Shown here: in pieces, positions 63,726-64,000 of the stretch
Numbering within the stretch: the first letter of the stretch is position 1
How the letters are laid out: each line of letters opens with the position of its first letter
Assembly: GCF_000685015.1 (NCBI RefSeq)
Contig: NZ_BAYA01000010.1
Span: 62,001-126,000 of the forward strand
DNA length: 64,000 bases
DNA from: Paraburkholderia bannensis NBRC 103871
Lineage (GTDB): Bacteria > Pseudomonadota > Gammaproteobacteria > Burkholderiales > Burkholderiaceae
Direction of reading: 5' to 3'
The notes under the pieces: generated by a model
Told to the model about the DNA's origin: nothing
Databases searched by the model: none
The model's input: only the letters and a program-made list of their open reading frames with translations
Made by a program: the position numbers and the translations under genes

Positions 63726-64000
63726 TCAGCGCCCGAACAGGGAGCGATGCGCCTGGACAAACTCCGCGACGGTTTGCGGCGCCCTGCCCGTCACCTGCTC
63801 GATCACCTGATCCGTGCCCTTGAACACCCCGTTCCGATAGTCGATGGCGACTTCGATGAAGTGCTGGATGGCGAAATCGGGCTGATCGTATTTTTGCAGA
63901 TGCGCGCGGTACTCGTCGAGCGTGGACGGACTGTAGACGATCTTGCGGTCGATCACCCTGCTGATTTCGTCCGCAATGCCGTGGTGATCCATTTCGACGG
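63726..64000 (-). CDS. NmrA-like NAD(P)-binding protein, C-terminal part (runs off the window)
   Basis: At least 91 C-terminal residues are present: MDHHGIADEISRVIDRKIVYSP and VTGRAPQTVAEFVQAHRSLFGR match the C-terminal region of NmrA-type atypical SDR proteins, in which GRxPxT/V-x-E-F is common. The frame is open to the window edge, so the N-terminal Rossmann fold lies outside. It may be an NAD(P)H-dependent reductase or a redox-sensing regulator. Confidence 0.75.
   Translation of the reverse strand, partial: VEMDHHGIADEISRVIDRKIVYSPSTLDEYRAHLQKYDQPDFAIQHFIEVAIDYRNGVFKGTDQVIEQVTGRAPQTVAEFVQAHRSLFGR

Overview
The window looks like a chromosome or megaplasmid segment of a Burkholderiaceae bacterium, probably Paraburkholderia or Caballeronia. 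This is inferred from the high GC, the Burkholderia-type porin, the second-copy infA next to a cspA-type gene, the DUF1326/DUF2182 pair and the many catabolic clusters each with its own regulator. I see no rRNA, tRNA, CRISPR array, insertion sequence or prophage. About 55 protein genes are supported, and the last one runs off the right edge.

Layout. 0.4-5 kb: secreted acid phosphatase/phospholipase C-like lipoprotein, a di-heme cytochrome c peroxidase and a ParB-like lipoprotein. 5.3-9.5 kb: a membrane GGDEF-EAL c-di-GMP enzyme and two small proteins (zinc-ribbon-like, DUF1493). 9.6-14 kb: exported type I phosphodiesterase, EamA transporter and the DUF2182-DUF1326 pair. 14.4-15.9 kb: chemoreceptor behind two GGTAT/ATACC palindromes. 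16-21.2 kb: MFS transporter, LysR regulator, amidase and D-serine dehydratase on one strand. 21.4-23.3 kb: PAP2 membrane phosphatase and an orphan ModA-like binding protein. 23.4-27.3 kb: dctA, allantoicase and ureidoglycolate lyase, with a divergent GntR/FadR-type regulator and GGTC-N-GACC operators. 27.3-32.8 kb: amino acid permease, DadA-like oxidase and LivJ-like binding protein, divergent from a MocR regulator with repeated TTTGTGTG boxes. 32.9-37.5 kb: metallophosphoesterase, APC permease, short-chain dehydrogenase and AraC regulator. 38-39.2 kb: polyamine-type binding protein.

39.2-50.1 kb: a Tad/Flp pilus operon on the minus strand (flp, prepilin peptidase, rcpC, rcpA, lipoprotein, tadZ, tadA, tadB, tadC, two tadE-like genes, tadG) but no tadD. 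A strong sigma-54 promoter (TGGCCCGTACCTTGCC) lies about 430 bases upstream of flp. 51-55 kb: a GT87-type and a GT2-type glycosyltransferase and a sigma-54 activator. This activator has a degenerate receiver and no visible C-terminal helix-turn-helix, and is a natural candidate for driving the pilus.

55-60.6 kb: a MarR regulator and, on the other strand, porin, tannase/feruloyl esterase, DUF3237 and AAHS-type MFS genes. The palindrome ATCAGG-N3-CCTGAT occurs both in front of marR and in front of the porin, which ties the regulator to an aromatic-ester uptake and hydrolysis operon. 60.7-64 kb: LysR regulator, GNAT acetyltransferase, infA with a TTG start, cspA with a clear promoter and leader, and the 3' part of an NmrA-like gene.

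The most interesting points are regulatory: the sigma-54/Tad link with an unusual activator, and the matched operators that pair regulators with their likely targets (MarR-tannase, FadR-dctA/allantoin, MocR-permease).
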